NCBI GenBank assembly: GCA_022843585.1 | Contig: JALHNJ010000001.1 | Location: forward strand, 992,001 to 1,056,000 | Length of the DNA stretch: 64,000 nucleotides | Source: Chitinophagaceae bacterium | Lineage (GTDB): Bacteria; Bacteroidota; Bacteroidia; Chitinophagales; Chitinophagaceae | Direction of reading: 5' to 3' | In this document: positions 1-7,984 of the stretch, piece after piece | How positions within the stretch are numbered: the first letter of the stretch is position 1 | Layout of the letters: each line of letters opens with the position of its first letter | Notes under the pieces: generated by a model | The model's input: only the letters and a program-made list of their open reading frames with translations | What the model was told of the DNA's origin: nothing | Databases searched by the model: none | Position numbers and translations under genes: made by a program

Positions 1-737
1 ATGAGTTAAGATCAACTTATGAGCGGCGAATTAAAAAATCCTTATTAATCACTTTCTCTATTCTTGCAGTTTCTATTGGAGGGGCTGCCATTGCTGGCTC
101 GATGAAAAAAGTGGAGAGGCCTATTGTTGATAGGGGAGAAGTTGTAATTACTCAAGTGGAACTAATTGAAAAGATTGAACCAATTGTTGAACCAGAAAGG
201 CAGCAAGAAGAAGTTCCTGTAAAAACTGAAAAATTTACAGATTTAGTAATTGTGGAGGACAAAGATTTTGATGAGCCTCCACCTTCAATGGATGATTTGA
301 AAAATGCACAAATTGGTACCGTAAAAGTAGATGGAGTTGATTTTGTTGGAACTGTTACTCCCCCACAGGAAGGTGTTGAAATAGGGATTGTTGATGTAAA
401 GCCCGAAGAAAAGAATGACGACCCAATCTCTTTTGTTGAAATTGAAGCAAAGTTTAACGGTAACTGGAGAGCATTTTTAGAAAGAAATTTAAATGCAGAA
501 GTACCGATAAATAATAATGCACCAGCCGGACGTTATTCTGTAGTAATACAATTTGTGGTAGATAAAAATGGAAATGTAAGTGATGTCACAGCATTAACCA
601 GCCATGGATATGGAATGGAGGAAGAAGCAATACGAGTATTACGAAAAGCAACTAAATGGGAACCTGCTATCCAAAACGGTAACCAGGTAAAAGCGTATAG
701 AAGACAACCGATAACATTTGATGTGCAGAGTGAGTGA
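1..737 (+). CDS. tonB: TonB-family energy transducer, 5'-truncated by the window edge
   Basis: Couples the inner-membrane proton motive force to outer-membrane TonB-dependent receptors such as the SusC protein further along. The first ATG in frame is at 102, but the frame is open back to base 3. The extra residues are a charged stretch (ERRIKKS) followed by about 18 hydrophobic residues ending IGGAAIAG, which is the usual TonB N-terminal anchor. The gene therefore starts before the window. After the anchor comes a Pro/Glu/Val-rich periplasmic spacer. The last 80 or so residues form a TonB_C domain (YSVVIQFVVDKNGNVSDV, then an ITFDV ending). The stop at 735-737 runs straight into a heptamer array and then a hairpin shared with the convergent guaB. 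Function is clear from the family; which receptors it serves is unknown. Confidence 0.9.
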   Translation, partial: ELRSTYERRIKKSLLITFSILAVSIGGAAIAGSMKKVERPIVDRGEVVITQVELIEKIEPIVEPERQQEEVPVKTEKFTDLVIVEDKDFDEPPPSMDDLKNAQIGTVKVDGVDFVGTVTPPQEGVEIGIVDVKPEEKNDDPISFVEIEAKFNGNWRAFLERNLNAEVPINNNAPAGRYSVVIQFVVDKNGNVSDVTALTSHGYGMEEEAIRVLRKATKWEPAIQNGNQVKAYRRQPITFDVQSE

Positions 738-772
738 GAGTCAGGAGTCTTTAGTCGGGAGTCATGAGTCGT
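738..772 (+). repeat. Five-unit heptamer array (KAGTCNN) right after the tonB stop
   Basis: Five contiguous 7-nt units with invariant AGTC at positions 2-5 of each unit. The first unit starts at the base after the TGA stop. Perfect 7-nt phasing is directly visible. The same family recurs at the prs stop codon (25649-25683). Confidence 0.85.
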
Positions 773-780
773 AAGACAGG

Positions 781-807
781 AAGAGTCATTCAAAATGAAT
801 GACTCTT
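781..807. terminator. Bidirectional hairpin between tonB and guaB
   Basis: A perfect 11-bp stem (AAGAGTCATTC / GAATGACTCTT) with a 5-nt loop lies between two convergent genes. A T-rich tract follows on the + strand about 20 nt later. A role as terminator is likely from position; the missing immediate U-run makes the strength uncertain. Confidence 0.65.
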
Positions 808-836
808 CGTATTTGTAAAGTCTTTTTGCTAAGAAG

Positions 837-859
837 CAATTATTAATTAATAATTGGCT
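837..859. repeat. A/T palindrome and ATT-heptamer run at the guaB 3' end
   Basis: Bases 837-856 form a perfect 20-nt palindrome. Read on the + strand, 839-859 is also three 7-nt units each beginning ATT, the last ATTGGCT. This resembles the ATT-heptamers at 44275-44302. It lies just downstream of the guaB stop. Confidence 0.55.
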
Positions 860-866
860 GCTCCCA

Positions 867-2360
867 TTATCTCCTGCTATAATTCGGTGCCTCTTTCGTT
901 ATTTCAATATCATGCGCATGGCTTTCCCGCATACCCGCATTTGTAATTTTTACAAAGGTTGCTTTTTGCAGATCGGCAATAGTAGCGGCGCCACAATAAC
1001 CCATACCAGCCCGTAACCCACCCGTATATTGATAAACGATTTCTTTTAAAGTGCCTTTATATGCAACACGACCTTCAATACCTTCCGGTACAAATTTCTT
1101 TACATCATCCTCTACATCCTGGAAGTATCGATCGCTGCTGCCGGTTGCCATAGCACCTAATGAACCCATACCACGATACTCTTTGAATTTTCTTCCTTCG
1201 TATATGATTGTTTCACCCGGACTTTCTTCTGTACCTGCAAAGATGCTTCCCATCATTACACAGTTAGCACCAAAAGCTAAAGCTTTTACCATATCACCGG
1301 TATAGCGAATACCACCATCAGCAATTATAGGAACACCTTTTTGTTTTAATACAGAAGCGGCTTCTGTTACGGCCGTTAATTGTGGTACACCAGCACCGGC
1401 AACAATTCTTGTGGTACAAATTGAACCCGGTCCAATACCAACTTTCACTGCATCTGCACCAGCATCTGCCAAAGCTTTTGCCCCAGCAGCCGTACCAACA
1501 TTTCCTGCTATGACGTTGATGTTTTTAAAATTCTTCTTTACACTTTTCAAAGCATCAATAACTCCCTTGCTATGACCGTGTGCACTATCCAATGCAATTA
1601 CATCAGCGCCTACGGTTTGTAGCGCAGCAACTCTGTCTAACAGATCTTTGGTGATGCCTACACCTGCACCAACCAACAATCTTCCAAATGCATCTTTCAC
1701 AGCATTCGGGTGACTTTTTAATTTTAATATATCACTGTACGTAAATAGTCCGGTAAGTTTTCCTTGTTTATTTACAATTGGTAATTTTTCAACTTTTGTT
1801 TTTTTGAACAACTGCTCTGCTTTTTTCAGGTCGGTACCTTCAGGTGCCGTGTACAAATTTTCTTTCGTCATCACCTCACTCACTTTTCTTTTCGGATTAT
1901 CTTCAAAACGCAAATCCCGGTTGGTAAGAATGCCCACTAATTTTCCGTCTTTATCTAAAATAGGAATACCACCTATTTTATTTTCCCGCATCAGTTTCAA
2001 TGCATCACCAATGGTAGCATCGGCAAGCAATGTAACGGGGTCGATTATCAAACCGCTTTCACTTCGTTTTACTTTACGAACATGCTCAGCTTGTTTTTCA
2101 ATGGTCATGTTTTTATGCAAAATGCCGAGGCCTCCTTCTCTTGCCAGCGCAGTAGCTAAAGAAGCTTCTGTTACAGTGTCCATCGCTGCAGAAAGCAGGG
2201 GCACATTCAGCGTAATGTCTTTGGTGAGTTTACTTTGGATGTTTACATCCCGGGGCAGCACCTGGCTATAGCCGGGCATTAATAAAACATCATCGAAGGT
2301 GAGTCCTTCGCCGAAAAAATTGGTTGAGTCTTGTTTTTGGGGAGAATTTCTTGTTGCCAT
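867..2360 (-). CDS. guaB: Inosine-5'-monophosphate dehydrogenase
   Basis: Oxidises IMP to XMP with NAD+, the committed step of GMP synthesis. 497 residues, normal family length. The N-terminus has the family signature LTFDDVLL, two CBS domains lie at about residues 95-215 inside the TIM barrel, and the catalytic loop GPGSICTTR puts the nucleophile at about Cys315. I chose ATG at 2360. A longer reading from TTG at 2366 is unlikely because that codon lies inside the promoter -7 box (2364-2371). With that box only 3 nt before the ATG, the transcript should be leaderless or nearly so. It converges on tonB, with a palindrome and a hairpin between them. Confidence 0.97.
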   Translation of the reverse strand: MATRNSPQKQDSTNFFGEGLTFDDVLLMPGYSQVLPRDVNIQSKLTKDITLNVPLLSAAMDTVTEASLATALAREGGLGILHKNMTIEKQAEHVRKVKRSESGLIIDPVTLLADATIGDALKLMRENKIGGIPILDKDGKLVGILTNRDLRFEDNPKRKVSEVMTKENLYTAPEGTDLKKAEQLFKKTKVEKLPIVNKQGKLTGLFTYSDILKLKSHPNAVKDAFGRLLVGAGVGITKDLLDRVAALQTVGADVIALDSAHGHSKGVIDALKSVKKNFKNINVIAGNVGTAAGAKALADAGADAVKVGIGPGSICTTRIVAGAGVPQLTAVTEAASVLKQKGVPIIADGGIRYTGDMVKALAFGANCVMMGSIFAGTEESPGETIIYEGRKFKEYRGMGSLGAMATGSSDRYFQDVEDDVKKFVPEGIEGRVAYKGTLKEIVYQYTGGLRAGMGYCGAATIADLQKATFVKITNAGMRESHAHDIEITKEAPNYSRR

Positions 2361-2363
2361 GGG

Positions 2364-2395
2364 CAAAGATAAGTTCTGACGGTATTATGTGCAAA
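2364..2395 (-). promoter_or_regulatory. guaB promoter (Bacteroidetes type)
   Basis: On the minus strand, TTTG (-33) at 2395-2392, a 20-nt spacer, then TATCTTTG (-7) at 2371-2364. Both elements match the Bacteroidetes sigma-ABfr consensus exactly. The initiator ATG begins 4 nt after the last base of the box. Confidence 0.8.
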
Positions 2396-2404
2396 ATCAA
2401 ATTC

Positions 2405-4531
2405 TTACCGTATTAATGTTACTATTCCCTTCTGAAAAACAGGTTTTCCGGTATCCCGGTGCGTATAGCTCAGCATCCATACATATACTCCGGTGGTTTG
2501 TACTACGCCATTAACCATGCCATCCCATTTGGCTTGCCAGTTGCGGGTATGAAAAATTAATTGTCCCATTCGGTTAAATACTTTGAACTCATAATTATCC
2601 GCCTTTACAGCATTATGCGGCGAAAAATAATCGTTCCGGCCATCGTTGTTGGGAGTAAATCCGGTAGGAACACTTCCTGAACAATTGTCCAAAACAGTTA
2701 ATGTTTTTCTGGTGCTATCGCTGCACCCAATCGTATTATTATAGGCAACTAATTTTACGGTGTAATATGCTTCTCTGTTATGAGAAGGCATTAGAAATGG
2801 AGTTGGATCTTTTAGATTACTGGTACTGGAAATATCGAAATTCCATCTCCACACATCCACCACACCTTCGGTCTTATTAAGCACTTCTAATTTATCATCC
2901 GGGCAAATAACAGACGGCATGTCAAAAATCGCTTTTACTTCATTGTCCAGTTTAATAGTTATAGCTGCCGTATCCTTACAGCCACTATTACTAACGATCA
3001 ATTCTATTTCGTTATCACTTTTAGCCGGCCAGATGAGAGTATGATTTTGTGTGGCAACTAATTTGTCATTGAATTTCCACATCCATTTGTTTACATCATT
3101 TCCGCCGGGATGAGAAAAAGTCAATGTATCCCGCTGACAACCCAACAACATGTTGTAAGTAAAATTAGCATTCACTGTGTCGGCCACAGCGAAGTTGATA
3201 TTTTGTGGAGGAGGTTCTTCACCACATTCATCCAGGATGGCACTGCCATCATCCGCCGTTTTTAACGTCAATACATAATTTCCTTTGGTGCGGATGGGAG
3301 AATTGAATTTAATGATCACATACTCCGTTTTTCCATTGGTACATTTTCCAGCTGCACTTCTGATAGTAACAGGTGCCGGGCCGTTAATCAAAAAATTAGT
3401 TCCATTGGGGGCTATGCTGGAACAGTCAATGAGTTTTGGAAAATACAATTTAATAGAATCTGGTACACAGTCAGGATTGCCAATACTATCAGCCAATATT
3501 GGCCGGGGAGCTACAAAACTAAAAGCTGTTTGCTCATTTATTGGAATAGGAGTATTGCAAAAATCAATTATGGTATTGGCATCTGTTCCGTTTTTTATAA
3601 CCAGTTGGTAGTTACCATCAGTAAGCGGAGAAGAAAGAGTGAGTACTAATTCTGTAAAACCCAAATTGCCATTGCAATTAAGTGGTCTTGCACTTAGTAT
3701 GGCAGGGCCGGCTGGCAAAATAGTAAACTCACTTCCTGTTAATGTAAGGCTAGAACAACGAACTTCTTTATTAAGTTTTACAATTATTTCTGTTCCGATA
3801 CATTCTGGTATGGCTTTATCAAGATGCGGTTCTATTGGATCTTTTATGTCAGCAGTGCCACCTTCAATTGTCAATGTATAATCTTCGGTATTAAGACGGG
3901 AGTTGGCAATAAGTAGTAAATATTCATGTTCGGCAATAAGATCAGGCATGCCAGAGTATTGAGAAAGTGGACTATTCATTTGAGGTTTACAAATAACAAA
4001 TGGAAGGCCATATATTTCCGTTCCGGTTATTCCTTCAATTGGAGACCAGTTTCCGGCAATTACATTTTGCGAACTTCTTATCGCCAGGAGCGGCGTTGTG
4101 TTAGTAATATCATACAGTTGCCAGTCAAGATTTACATATGGCGAAGCAGGTCGGATCGTAAACCCAAAAGTGCCTGATTTATAGCATTTGAATTTATAAT
4201 AGACAGGTGAAAAAATATCGTAAGGTATATCCTCTGGCGGAGATAAGGGGTTTAAGCGGCAATGATTAGGAACTCTTACCTGCCCGCCAATACACCGGAA
4301 CGGGTGTGGGGTGTAGTAAACACCTTTATCGCAAATTGGAATTGCAGTATTGGGCAATGTGCCGGGGGTTTTGGCGGTGTCGCATAACGCAGGTGGAGGT
4401 GGCCGCTGTGCAACAATTGAATTGGCAGAACCTGTCAGCAATAGGATAATCAATAACAATCCTTTCCATTGCCTAAAGAAACAAGTAACGGAATTGTATA
4501 TATTATTAATATCCAGGGTAATTTTTTTCAA
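2405..4531 (-). CDS. Secreted multidomain protein with CHU_C (T9SS type B) C-terminal domain, paralogue 1
   Basis: 708 residues. A hydrophobic segment at about 23-42 ending SIVAQ is a signal peptide. The N-terminal third is a beta-rich domain (GTFGFTIRP, DWQLYDI). Two Ig-like repeats follow, each with a conserved 'ANTIIDFC'-type stretch, then PKD-like regions. The last 90 or so residues are the gliding-motility-associated domain (VPTGFTPNNDGRNDYF, then FNRMGQLIF and W-G-YVW), a known T9SS sorting signal. The predicted route is Sec export, then T9SS to the surface or medium. Start is TTG at 4531; the only other in-frame candidate before an upstream stop is CTG. It is a tandem duplicate of the next gene upstream. 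An adhesive or structural role is inference; no catalytic motif seen. Confidence 0.85.
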   Translation of the reverse strand: MKKITLDINNIYNSVTCFFRQWKGLLLIILLLTGSANSIVAQRPPPPALCDTAKTPGTLPNTAIPICDKGVYYTPHPFRCIGGQVRVPNHCRLNPLSPPEDIPYDIFSPVYYKFKCYKSGTFGFTIRPASPYVNLDWQLYDITNTTPLLAIRSSQNVIAGNWSPIEGITGTEIYGLPFVICKPQMNSPLSQYSGMPDLIAEHEYLLLIANSRLNTEDYTLTIEGGTADIKDPIEPHLDKAIPECIGTEIIVKLNKEVRCSSLTLTGSEFTILPAGPAILSARPLNCNGNLGFTELVLTLSSPLTDGNYQLVIKNGTDANTIIDFCNTPIPINEQTAFSFVAPRPILADSIGNPDCVPDSIKLYFPKLIDCSSIAPNGTNFLINGPAPVTIRSAAGKCTNGKTEYVIIKFNSPIRTKGNYVLTLKTADDGSAILDECGEEPPPQNINFAVADTVNANFTYNMLLGCQRDTLTFSHPGGNDVNKWMWKFNDKLVATQNHTLIWPAKSDNEIELIVSNSGCKDTAAITIKLDNEVKAIFDMPSVICPDDKLEVLNKTEGVVDVWRWNFDISSTSNLKDPTPFLMPSHNREAYYTVKLVAYNNTIGCSDSTRKTLTVLDNCSGSVPTGFTPNNDGRNDYFSPHNAVKADNYEFKVFNRMGQLIFHTRNWQAKWDGMVNGVVQTTGVYVWMLSYTHRDTGKPVFQKGIVTLIR

Positions 4532-4660
4532 CAGTTGCGTGAAAGATTACAAAAAGTAAAAAAAGGAAATTGATAAATTTTCTAAGATAGTTGGATAGGT
4601 ATAAAAGATAATTTCTGATAGTGATACATTCACTTATCTGTTCTTTAAAATTAAACTTTT

Positions 4661-6694
4661 TTATCGGATCAACGCCACTGTTCCTTTCTGAAAAAAAGCT
4701 TTACCGGTATCCCGGTGTGTATAGCTAAGCATCCAAACATATACACCTGTAGTTTGCAAAACACCGTTTATGCGGCCATCCCATTTATCCTGCCAGTTGC
4801 GGGTTTGAAAAACCAATTGCCCCCAGCGGTTAAATACTTTGAACTCATAATTATCTGCCTTAATAGCATTATTGGGACGGAAGAAATCATTGAGTCCATC
4901 ATTATTGGGAGTAAATCCTGTTGGTACAGCAATTAAACAATTATCTAATACAGTTAATGTTTTTCGGGTACTGTCGCTGCAACCAATAGCAGTATTAAAA
5001 GCAACAAGTTTTACGGTGTAATAAGCTTCCCGGTTTAAAGTTGGCATCAGGAAAGGAGGCGGGTCTTTTAAATTACTGGTAGCTACTACATCAAAATTCC
5101 ATCGCCATGCATCTATCAATCCTTCACTTTCATTTTTTACTTCCAGCAAATCTTCCGGGCAAATAATAGAAGGCATCGTGAAAATAGCTTTCACTTCATT
5201 GTCTAATTCAATACTGCTACTCGTAGTGTCTTTACAAGTTCCATTATCAACAATCAATTGAACAGTATTGGAACTTTTTGCCGGCCAGATGATAGTATGC
5301 GATTGAGTAGTAATAGGAGTACCGTTATTAAATATCCAATTCCATTTGTTTACACCGTTTGCTCCATTGTGCGAAAAAGCCAATGTGTCTCTTTGGCAAC
5401 CCATCGCATTGGTAAAAGTAAAACTTGCATTAACCGTATCAGCGGTTGAGAAAGACAATGTTTGCGGAAGAATTGGTTGCCCGCATAGATCAAATACAGG
5501 GCTGCCATCAATTCCCGGATCTATTGACAATGTATAATTGCCTTGGGTAAAAATGGGCGATGCAAATTTTACAACCACATAATCGGTGAGGTCATTCACA
5601 CAATTTCCTGTCGCACCAATTACAGTAACAGGGGTTGGGCCGGTAACTGTAAAGTCACCACCATTTGGCGAAACAGTAGAGCATCTTATCTTTTTTGGGT
5701 AATACACCAATATAGAATCAGTTGCACAGGCTAATTTGCCTACACTATCTGCAAGAATGGGTTGTGGTATAATATATTCAAACTGGATCCTGCTTCCCTG
5801 CGGAATTTCATTACCACAGATATCGAGTAAGGTATTTGCATCCGTGCCATTATTAATTACCAGTTCATAAATGTTGCTGGTAAGTGGGGCTGATAGTGTA
5901 AGGGTTACTTCGTCAAAGTCAAAACCAAAAGCACAGGAATCAGTTACGGCGGTAACAACCGTTGCAACTGCGGGGGATAAACTAAATTCTGTTCCGTTTG
6001 CGGTAATAGTATTGCAACGAATTTTTTTATTCAGCTTCAACGTAATTTTTGTGCCATCACAATCCGGTGTTACTTTTTGCATGATTGGTTGTAATGGGTC
6101 AGTGATAACGGCATTGCCTCCATTCGTAAAAGAAAGATCGTACCCATTAGGCGTGTCAGAGTAATGGCTTATCATCAATAAATACTCATGCCCTGCAATA
6201 AGGTTGGGCAGCGCTGCAAAAGTTGGTGCAGTTCCACCGGGCTCCGAAGCGCATTGAATAAAATTAACGCCGGTTGCGGATGTTCCTGTTGGTCCATAAC
6301 TTCCTGCCCAATTTCCTGTAACCACTATAGTTGGATCATTAAAGATTGCATTCGGGTTTTTGCCGGTAATGTCATACAATTGCCAGTCATAATCTTCATT
6401 AGGCTGCGCTGGTGCAATTACAAAACCTAAGGTACCAGATACATAGCAGGTAAACTTATAGTAATAAGGATTTTTGTCTTCAAATACTGCATTATTACAT
6501 CCAGGTACAATTATGTTTGAATTATTCACACAAAACGGTACGGTGGTTTGCTGAAATACTTTTGTTCCGCAAACAGGAAAAGCTGTTGCAGGGCTTTGTC
6601 CAAGCGTAGTGCAGGGTTGTGAAAATGCCGGAGTTGTAAATAACCCGAACAAACAAAGCAAAAGCAGGCCACAGGGTTTTAGTAATCTATTCAT
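4661..6694 (-). CDS. Secreted multidomain protein with CHU_C (T9SS type B) C-terminal domain, paralogue 2
   Basis: 677 residues, ATG start. Signal peptide of about 25 residues ending TTPAFSQ. Architecture matches the downstream paralogue domain for domain: N-terminal DWQLYDITG region, two Ig-like repeats (NGTDANTLLDICG), PKD-like segment, and C-terminal CHU_C domain (VPTGFTPNNDGLNDFF, FNRWGQLVF). The last 250 or so residues of the two proteins are nearly identical, while the N-terminal halves have diverged. That fits an old tandem duplication with conservation or conversion of the sorting region. The 129-nt gap to the next gene holds only a weak bulged stem at about 4617-4638. Ligand or substrate unknown. 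Confidence 0.85.
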   Translation of the reverse strand: MNRLLKPCGLLLLCLFGLFTTPAFSQPCTTLGQSPATAFPVCGTKVFQQTTVPFCVNNSNIIVPGCNNAVFEDKNPYYYKFTCYVSGTLGFVIAPAQPNEDYDWQLYDITGKNPNAIFNDPTIVVTGNWAGSYGPTGTSATGVNFIQCASEPGGTAPTFAALPNLIAGHEYLLMISHYSDTPNGYDLSFTNGGNAVITDPLQPIMQKVTPDCDGTKITLKLNKKIRCNTITANGTEFSLSPAVATVVTAVTDSCAFGFDFDEVTLTLSAPLTSNIYELVINNGTDANTLLDICGNEIPQGSRIQFEYIIPQPILADSVGKLACATDSILVYYPKKIRCSTVSPNGGDFTVTGPTPVTVIGATGNCVNDLTDYVVVKFASPIFTQGNYTLSIDPGIDGSPVFDLCGQPILPQTLSFSTADTVNASFTFTNAMGCQRDTLAFSHNGANGVNKWNWIFNNGTPITTQSHTIIWPAKSSNTVQLIVDNGTCKDTTSSSIELDNEVKAIFTMPSIICPEDLLEVKNESEGLIDAWRWNFDVVATSNLKDPPPFLMPTLNREAYYTVKLVAFNTAIGCSDSTRKTLTVLDNCLIAVPTGFTPNNDGLNDFFRPNNAIKADNYEFKVFNRWGQLVFQTRNWQDKWDGRINGVLQTTGVYVWMLSYTHRDTGKAFFQKGTVALIR

Positions 6695-6771
6695 CAGGTT
6701 TAAAACGGCTATAGTTCTGGTATTATTGAGCTAGAGACAACAAAAACAGGTAATCTGTTGCCTCAAAAAGA

Positions 6772-7872
6772 TCAGCTAAGCTGATAAAGTTTGCCTGGTA
6801 AAGATACAATCACATTTTGCAACTCAAGGCTTAATATACCAGCGGCAACGGCACTGCTGTTTAAACCACTTTTACTATTAATTTCATCAATATGAAGGGT
6901 TTCTTTTTCTTTCAATATTTCTATAATCGTTTTTTCATTGGGGGTTAGCTCAATAAACAACTCTTTCTGTTTTTTGGACTTTACTTTTTTTGTTTCCTGC
7001 CAGCCCATTGTTTCAATCAGTTCATTGGCGCTGGAAAGCAACATGGCCTTATTATTTTTAATAAGATAATTGCATCCTGCACTTTTTGTATCTGTTAATT
7101 TTCCGGGTATTGCAAATACATCTTTATTATATCCATTGGCTAATTCGGCTGTAATCATACTGCCACCTTTAATGTCTGTTTCAATAACTATTACGGCATC
7201 ACTCATACCGGCTACAATACGGTTGCGGGAAGGAAAATTATGTTTGTCGGGTTTTGTTTTACTCCAGAATTCAGTTAATAATCCACCATTATTTTTTACC
7301 ATGTCTTTTGCAAGGCCGGTATGCTCAGCAGGATAAATTTTGTCAAGACCATGTGCCAGCACACCTACTGTTGGCAAATCATTTTTAATAGAAGCTTTAT
7401 GTGCAATAGCATCTACACCAAATGCAAGACCGCTTATAACCAGTATATTTTGTGCCGATAATTCTTTTACTAATTTTTCCGTTACCTGTTTTGCATAATC
7501 AGTATGGCTGCGGGTACCAATAATAGAAACAATTTTCGTGGTATTTAAATCCGCATTTCCTTTATAGAACAACAGGGTGGGAGAGTCGTAGCAGTTTAAT
7601 AAACGTTTGGGATATTGTTCATCTGTAAGAAATAAAGTTTTTATTTTATATTTTTCAATAAACTTTATTTCTTCTTCTGCTCTTTCAAAACCGGTAAAGC
7701 TTTTTATTGACTCAGCTCTTATAGGTCCGATGCCTTCAATTTTTTCGAGGAAACTTTTTTTGGCATGAAAAATTTCTTCTGCTTCGCAATGCTGCAGTAA
7801 AATTTTTGCCTGCACGGGGCCAATATTGGGCACTAAGGTTAATGCAAGCTGATAAAGCAAATCAGGTTTCAT
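6772..7872 (-). CDS. dprA: DNA-processing protein DprA
   Basis: Loads RecA onto incoming single-stranded DNA during natural transformation. 366 residues, the normal length. An N-terminal helix-hairpin-helix-like segment (IGPVQAKILLQH) precedes the Rossmann-fold core with SIIGTRSHTDYA, ISGLAFGVDAIAHKA, NFPSRNRIVAG and ETDIKGGSMITAELA, all DprA hallmarks. A small winged-helix domain (DprA_WH-like) follows at about 310-366. ATG at 7872 lies 13 nt after a -7 box. A short stem (AACAG/CTGTT, 6765-6779) followed by Ts on the minus strand lies at the 3' end. It is transcribed alone; the CHU_C genes downstream are unrelated. Confidence 0.95.
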   Translation of the reverse strand: MKPDLLYQLALTLVPNIGPVQAKILLQHCEAEEIFHAKKSFLEKIEGIGPIRAESIKSFTGFERAEEEIKFIEKYKIKTLFLTDEQYPKRLLNCYDSPTLLFYKGNADLNTTKIVSIIGTRSHTDYAKQVTEKLVKELSAQNILVISGLAFGVDAIAHKASIKNDLPTVGVLAHGLDKIYPAEHTGLAKDMVKNNGGLLTEFWSKTKPDKHNFPSRNRIVAGMSDAVIVIETDIKGGSMITAELANGYNKDVFAIPGKLTDTKSAGCNYLIKNNKAMLLSSANELIETMGWQETKKVKSKKQKELFIELTPNEKTIIEILKEKETLHIDEINSKSGLNSSAVAAGILSLELQNVIVSLPGKLYQLS

Positions 7873-7885
7873 ACTTGGACAAAAT

Positions 7886-7893
7886 CAAATATA
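7886..7893 (-). promoter_or_regulatory. dprA -7 box
   Basis: TATATTTG on the minus strand, an exact match to TAnnTTTG, 13 nt before the ATG. No TTTG -33 element at standard spacing. Confidence 0.45.
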
Positions 7894-7984
7894 CTTGGAA
7901 GAATTGATTTGTGGGTAGTTGAAAAGAAACACTTCTTTTGTAGTAAAAGATGTACTACTTTTATGCTGTAAAATCAATTAACCT

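Noticed and set aside
2361-2366. TTG start for guaB two codons upstream of the ATG
   Set aside because: It overlaps the -7 promoter box and adds unconserved residues.
3285-3611. Long open frames antisense to the CHU_C genes, and similar antisense frames within aspS, maeB and secA
   Set aside because: They mirror the codon pattern of well-supported genes on the other strand and show no protein family features.
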